The notes beneath the pieces are model-generated. The model was not told where the DNA came from, made no database searches, and was given only the letters and a program-made list of their open reading frames with translations. DNA of 15,681 nt from Lamprocystis purpurea (GTDB lineage Bacteria; Pseudomonadota; Gammaproteobacteria; Chromatiales; Chromatiaceae), in assembly GCA_020718945.1 (NCBI GenBank), contig DYRB01000016.1, positions 1 to 15,681 on the forward strand, given 5' to 3'. Shown piece after piece: positions 13,616 through 15,681 of this stretch (position 1 is its first letter; each line of letters starts with the position of its first letter). The translations under genes and the position numbers were made by a program.

Positions 13616-13794
13616 CGGGAACCGCGGCGGGGGCATCATTCAAAGGGCGTGCGGCGGGCCCTGCCCGTAGATTCGCGTACAGCGGTGTAGGCGAGGGAAC
13701 GGACTTCTTGATGCTTGTCTGTGGGCTAACTTTGGCTTTGAGCGGCTGGCGAGGATTCGGGACCTTTGGTCCGGTCTTTGGGTGGTCGCGGAGT

Positions 13795-13827
13795 GGGGGC
13801 GCGGGGGCGTGGGGGCGGCAGTTGGGG
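13795..13827 (+). other. Potential G-quadruplex
   Basis: Four G-runs of 5, 5, 5 and 4 (13795-13799, 13803-13807, 13811-13815, 13824-13827) are separated by loops of 3, 3 and 8 nt, which fits the usual intramolecular G4 rule apart from the slightly long last loop. GGG at 13833-13835 offers an alternative tract. It is about 150 nt upstream of the peptidase start, on its coding strand. Confidence 0.5.
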
Positions 13828-13898
13828 ATGGTGGGTTTGGGCGGATGTTGGATTGCAAGAACTGCCCCCCGCCTTCTCGGCTAGTTGGAAAATGTGGT

Positions 13899-13930
13899 CT
13901 GTCCCCGCTCTTGCCTGTCCCCGTTCTTGC
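13899..13930 (+). repeat. 16-nt direct repeat, two copies head to tail
   Basis: CTGTCCCCGCTCTTGC (13899-13914) is followed immediately by CTGTCCCCGTTCTTGC (13915-13930), with one mismatch. It lies 46 nt before the peptidase ATG, so it could be an operator or a remnant of a mobile element end. Confidence 0.7.
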
Positions 13931-13976
13931 CCGCAGATTTGCCAACCGAAACTTCGCAAGTTCAGGAGAAATAGAC

Positions 13977-15161
13977 ATGGCTACCAAGAACAGCTACTCG
14001 CAATCCGCCGAAGATCCGGGCCAAGACGAAGGAACCGGTCCGGTAAGCGGGAGGCCGTCGACTGCTGGCCCGGAAAACCCGGATTCTACGACCTCGGGGC
14101 TGGAAGCGATGAGCGCCGAGGCGGATCAGCAGTCCGTGATGGCCGAGGCGGGCGTGTCCGACGACCTGATCGCGCTGCGCGACGCGGTCGAGGCCACGCT
14201 TCTGGCGGCGTCCGGCCTGATCGAATCCCTGTCGGACGCGCCGTCCACCCAGGGCATCCTGGGCGTCGGCATCGGCCTGCCCGACCCCGACAGCATTGCG
14301 TTCGGCGTCGGCGGGCCGGGCGAGCCGGTGTTGACACTGTTCACCGAAAGCGCCCTGCCACAGGACGCACTGATGAGCCAGTTGGCGCAAAGCGCTGGCA
14401 CGCGCGCTTTGTCGAGCGTTCCGATCCAGCAGGTGCCGGTCGGTGCCGTCGATGCCTATTCGCACCGCGGACGCCACCGCCCCGCGCCGGGCGGCGTTTC
14501 GGTCGGGCATGTCAACGTCACGGCAGGAACGCTCGGAAGCCGCGCCATCGGTCTGACGGCGCCGTGGAACAACCGGCACCTGATCCTCAGCAACAACCAC
14601 GTCCTGGCGAATTCGAACGTGGGGCGGGTCAACGACAGCATCATCCAGCCCGGCGCGGCGGACGGCGGGCGGCATCCCGGCGACCAGATCGCCGTGCTGG
14701 CGCGGTGGGTGCCGATCAATTTCGGCGGCGCGCCGAACGTCGTGGATTGCGCCTTCGGCTGGGCCTGGCACGAACGCATCCGTGGCGAGCAGTACTATCT
14801 GTCTGGCGGCAGACCCGCCTACTACCGGACGGGCACTGCGCCGCTGGCACCTCCGCTCGGACTGATCGTGGGGAAAAGCGGTCGAACCACCGCCCTGACG
14901 CAGGGCCGCGTGACGCAGATCGGGGTGTCGGTGAACGTCAACTACGGCGGCGGACGCGTGGCGCTGTTCCGCAACCAGATCGCGATCCGGTCGGTCAACT
15001 CGAATCCGTTCTCCGCTGGCGGGGACTCCGGTTCGCTCATCTGGCACTGGGCAAACGGCCTGCGGCCGGTGGGCCTTCTGTTCGCGGGCGGCGGCGGCGT
15101 CACCTTCGCGAACCCGATCAGTGCCGTGCTTTCGGCGTTGAACATCCGGCTGCTGCCGTAA
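13977..15161 (+). CDS. Cytoplasmic trypsin-like serine peptidase with N-terminal GVGIG domain
   Basis: A 394-aa protein. I chose ATG 13977 because AGGAGA lies 7 nt upstream; the frame is open further 5' but with non-coding composition. Residues 1-~60 are polar and probably disordered, with no signal peptide or membrane helix, so a cytoplasmic location is likely. Residues ~65-160 form a domain with LGVGIGLPDPDSIAFGV and SVPIQQVPVGAVDAY. From ~172 a chymotrypsin-fold domain follows: GGVSVGHVNVTAGTLG, LILSNNHVLANSN (His208), PNVVDCAFGW (Asp257), GLIVGKSGRTTALTQG, and FSAGGDSGSLIW (Ser351). The triad and oxyanion GDSG motif are intact. It resembles bacterial S1-type peptidases with the same N-terminal domain, related to the plant NAL1 type; the substrate is unknown. 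Codon choice (more CCG, TCG, GCG) differs from the upstream genes, suggesting transfer. Confidence 0.85.
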   Translation: MATKNSYSQSAEDPGQDEGTGPVSGRPSTAGPENPDSTTSGLEAMSAEADQQSVMAEAGVSDDLIALRDAVEATLLAASGLIESLSDAPSTQGILGVGIGLPDPDSIAFGVGGPGEPVLTLFTESALPQDALMSQLAQSAGTRALSSVPIQQVPVGAVDAYSHRGRHRPAPGGVSVGHVNVTAGTLGSRAIGLTAPWNNRHLILSNNHVLANSNVGRVNDSIIQPGAADGGRHPGDQIAVLARWVPINFGGAPNVVDCAFGWAWHERIRGEQYYLSGGRPAYYRTGTAPLAPPLGLIVGKSGRTTALTQGRVTQIGVSVNVNYGGGRVALFRNQIAIRSVNSNPFSAGGDSGSLIWHWANGLRPVGLLFAGGGGVTFANPISAVLSALNIRLLP

Positions 15162-15166
15162 CCAAG

Positions 15167-15200
15167 TGCCGGCTGCCCTCTTCCGCAGGGGCAGCCGGCA
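15167..15200 (+). terminator. Strong hairpin between peptidase and small gene (attenuator or mRNA processing site)
   Basis: A perfect 12-bp stem, TGCCGGCTGCCC (15167-15178) with its complement at 15189-15200, has a 10-nt loop and starts 5 nt after the peptidase stop. No T-tract follows, and the next gene is only 36 nt away, so partial termination or 3'-end stabilisation that sets different expression levels is more likely than full termination. Confidence 0.55.
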
Positions 15201-15207
15201 ACCAAAT

Positions 15208-15223
15208 CTTGCCGCGAGGCAAG
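15208..15223 (+). promoter_or_regulatory. GNRA-tetraloop hairpin before the small-gene ribosome site
   Basis: CTTGCC (15208-15213) and GGCAAG (15218-15223) form a 6-bp stem capped by GCGA, a stable GNRA loop. The Shine-Dalgarno GGAGG (15228-15232) begins 5 nt later. It could keep the ribosome site open or serve as a binding site; function not shown. Confidence 0.4.
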
Positions 15224-15236
15224 CCGTGGAGGTTCC

Positions 15237-15533
15237 ATGAGCGACGTTCCGTTTCCCGCCCCAGACTTTTCCGGCTCGGGCCCGGTCGAATACAGCCCAA
15301 CCCCGCACGCGCCGGTCGGGGCGCTGGCACTGTTGCTCGCGCGGCACGAGGCTCGGCTGTTGGCCGTGTCCGGGGTCACGTCGGTCGGTATCGGCCACGG
15401 CGCCCCAGGGGCCGAGGCGCTGGTGATCGGCGTGGTCGATGCCAGCGTCGCGGCGCTTCTGCCCCGCGAGATCGAGGCCGTTCCGGTGGTGGTCACGGTG
15501 ACCGGGCCGGTGGACGCGCTGCCGCAGCCCTGA
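15237..15533 (+). CDS. Small protein resembling a stand-alone GVGIG domain of trypsin-like peptidases
   Basis: 98 aa, ATG 15237 with GGAGG 4 nt upstream of the start. Residues 1-25 are Pro-rich and probably flexible. Residues ~27-92 read ALALLLARHEARLLAVSGVT, then SVGIGHGAPGAEALVIGVVD, then REIEAVPVVVTVTG. The order LL..PGV.SVGIG...ALVIGV....LP..IE.VPV.V...G matches the N-terminal domain that precedes the catalytic domain in this type of trypsin-like peptidase, including the neighbour (LGVGIG...VLTLF...SVPIQQVPVG). It has no signal peptide, Cys or catalytic motif. Same strand, 75 nt after the peptidase and similar codon use, so a co-transferred operon is likely. I infer a regulatory or propeptide-like partner; a plain duplicated fragment is the alternative. 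Confidence 0.7.
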   Translation: MSDVPFPAPDFSGSGPVEYSPTPHAPVGALALLLARHEARLLAVSGVTSVGIGHGAPGAEALVIGVVDASVAALLPREIEAVPVVVTVTGPVDALPQP

Positions 15534-15604
15534 TCTTGACACGGCCAGTCGGGTCGACGCCAAGTCCAATGGTGACCCCGCGCTCTTGTTGGCGCACCAA
15601 GACC

Positions 15605-15627
15605 TAACCCCTGCGGGGAGAGGGTTA
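15605..15627. other. Hairpin downstream of the small gene
   Basis: TAACCC (15605-15610) pairs with GGGTTA (15622-15627); inside, CCCC-TGC-GGGG (15608-15618) is an alternative stem. It lies 72 nt beyond the stop and lacks a T-tract. A second short palindrome, TGACC-CC-GGTCA, is at 15637-15648. Either could be a transcript end or the edge of a repeat element; the window ends before this can be judged. Confidence 0.3.
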
Positions 15628-15681
15628 CCATTTAGCTGACCCCGGTCAATAGGTTGACGAATTCTCTCGTGCCCAAACACG

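Larger units (their letters stand above)
13616..13976. other. Gene-free stretch upstream of the peptidase
   Basis: About 360 bp with no convincing coding sequence on either strand. It contains a run of G-tracts (13795-13827), a 16-nt direct repeat (13899-13914 and 13915-13930), and the ribosome site AGGAGA just before the peptidase ATG. Open frames crossing it have simple Gly/Arg/Trp-rich composition and no family likeness. It probably marks the boundary between the resident and the acquired segment and holds the peptidase promoter. Confidence 0.5.

Noticed and set aside
13544..13639. Minus-strand 31-codon frame ending TIAKASPLDELIACLGPG
   Set aside because: The tail looks protein-like but is too short, overlaps the DUF433 frame and has no clear ribosome site.
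15637..15648. TGACC-CC-GGTCA palindrome near the window end
   Set aside because: Only 5 bp per arm and no associated gene; may be chance in this composition or the edge of an element beyond the window.
13962..15680. Minus-strand open frame of 572 codons opposite the peptidase and small gene
   Set aside because: Antisense to two genes with recognisable motifs and good ribosome sites; Arg-rich shadow composition.

Overview
The window is very GC-rich and coding-dense. It looks like a chromosomal segment of a gammaproteobacterium, possibly a purple sulfur bacterium (Chromatiaceae). I infer this from the QseBC-like and NarXL-like two-component pairs, the very long double UvrA, the REP-type palindromes (GTGGGAG..GGCTTCAGCC), and the Rpn, DUF2442 and DUF433 accessory genes. 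No database search was possible, so the taxonomy is a judgement. I see no rRNA, tRNA, CRISPR array or intact insertion sequence.

Layout. 1-1772 (+): the 3' part of a long alanine-rich coiled-coil protein ending in an OmpA-like peptidoglycan-binding domain. It is separated by a perfect 15-bp hairpin from a convergent pair on the minus strand: an OmpR-family regulator (start near 3896) and a QseC-like sensor kinase (1813-3111), overlapping by 4 nt. A 313-bp divergent intergenic region follows, then a giant uvrA (4210-9882, +) encoding two fused UvrA units with four ABC ATPase cassettes. This gene carries two in-frame REP-like palindromic insertions and a 15-nt tandem repeat. Next is a soluble GAF-domain NarX-type kinase (10101-11321), overlapping by 10 nt with a NarL/LuxR-type regulator (11312-11938).

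12003-13615 is an accessory patch of three small, decayed genes: DUF2442 plus helix-turn-helix, an Rpn/PD-(D/E)XK nuclease-like gene, and a DUF433 antitoxin-like gene. In each, the frame is broken by a TAG directly after a TAC Tyr codon (TAC-TAG), while family-like sequence continues in the same frame beyond it. The nuclease has also lost its catalytic N-terminal core.

13616-13976 is a gene-free stretch with a G-quadruplex candidate and a 16-nt direct repeat. It leads into a differently composed module: a cytoplasmic trypsin-like peptidase (13977-15161) and a 98-aa protein (15237-15533) that resembles a stand-alone copy of the peptidase's own N-terminal GVGIG domain. This pair is the best candidate for an undescribed system, perhaps a protease with a separate propeptide-like regulator. 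The three-fold TAC-TAG pattern is the most puzzling sequence signal.
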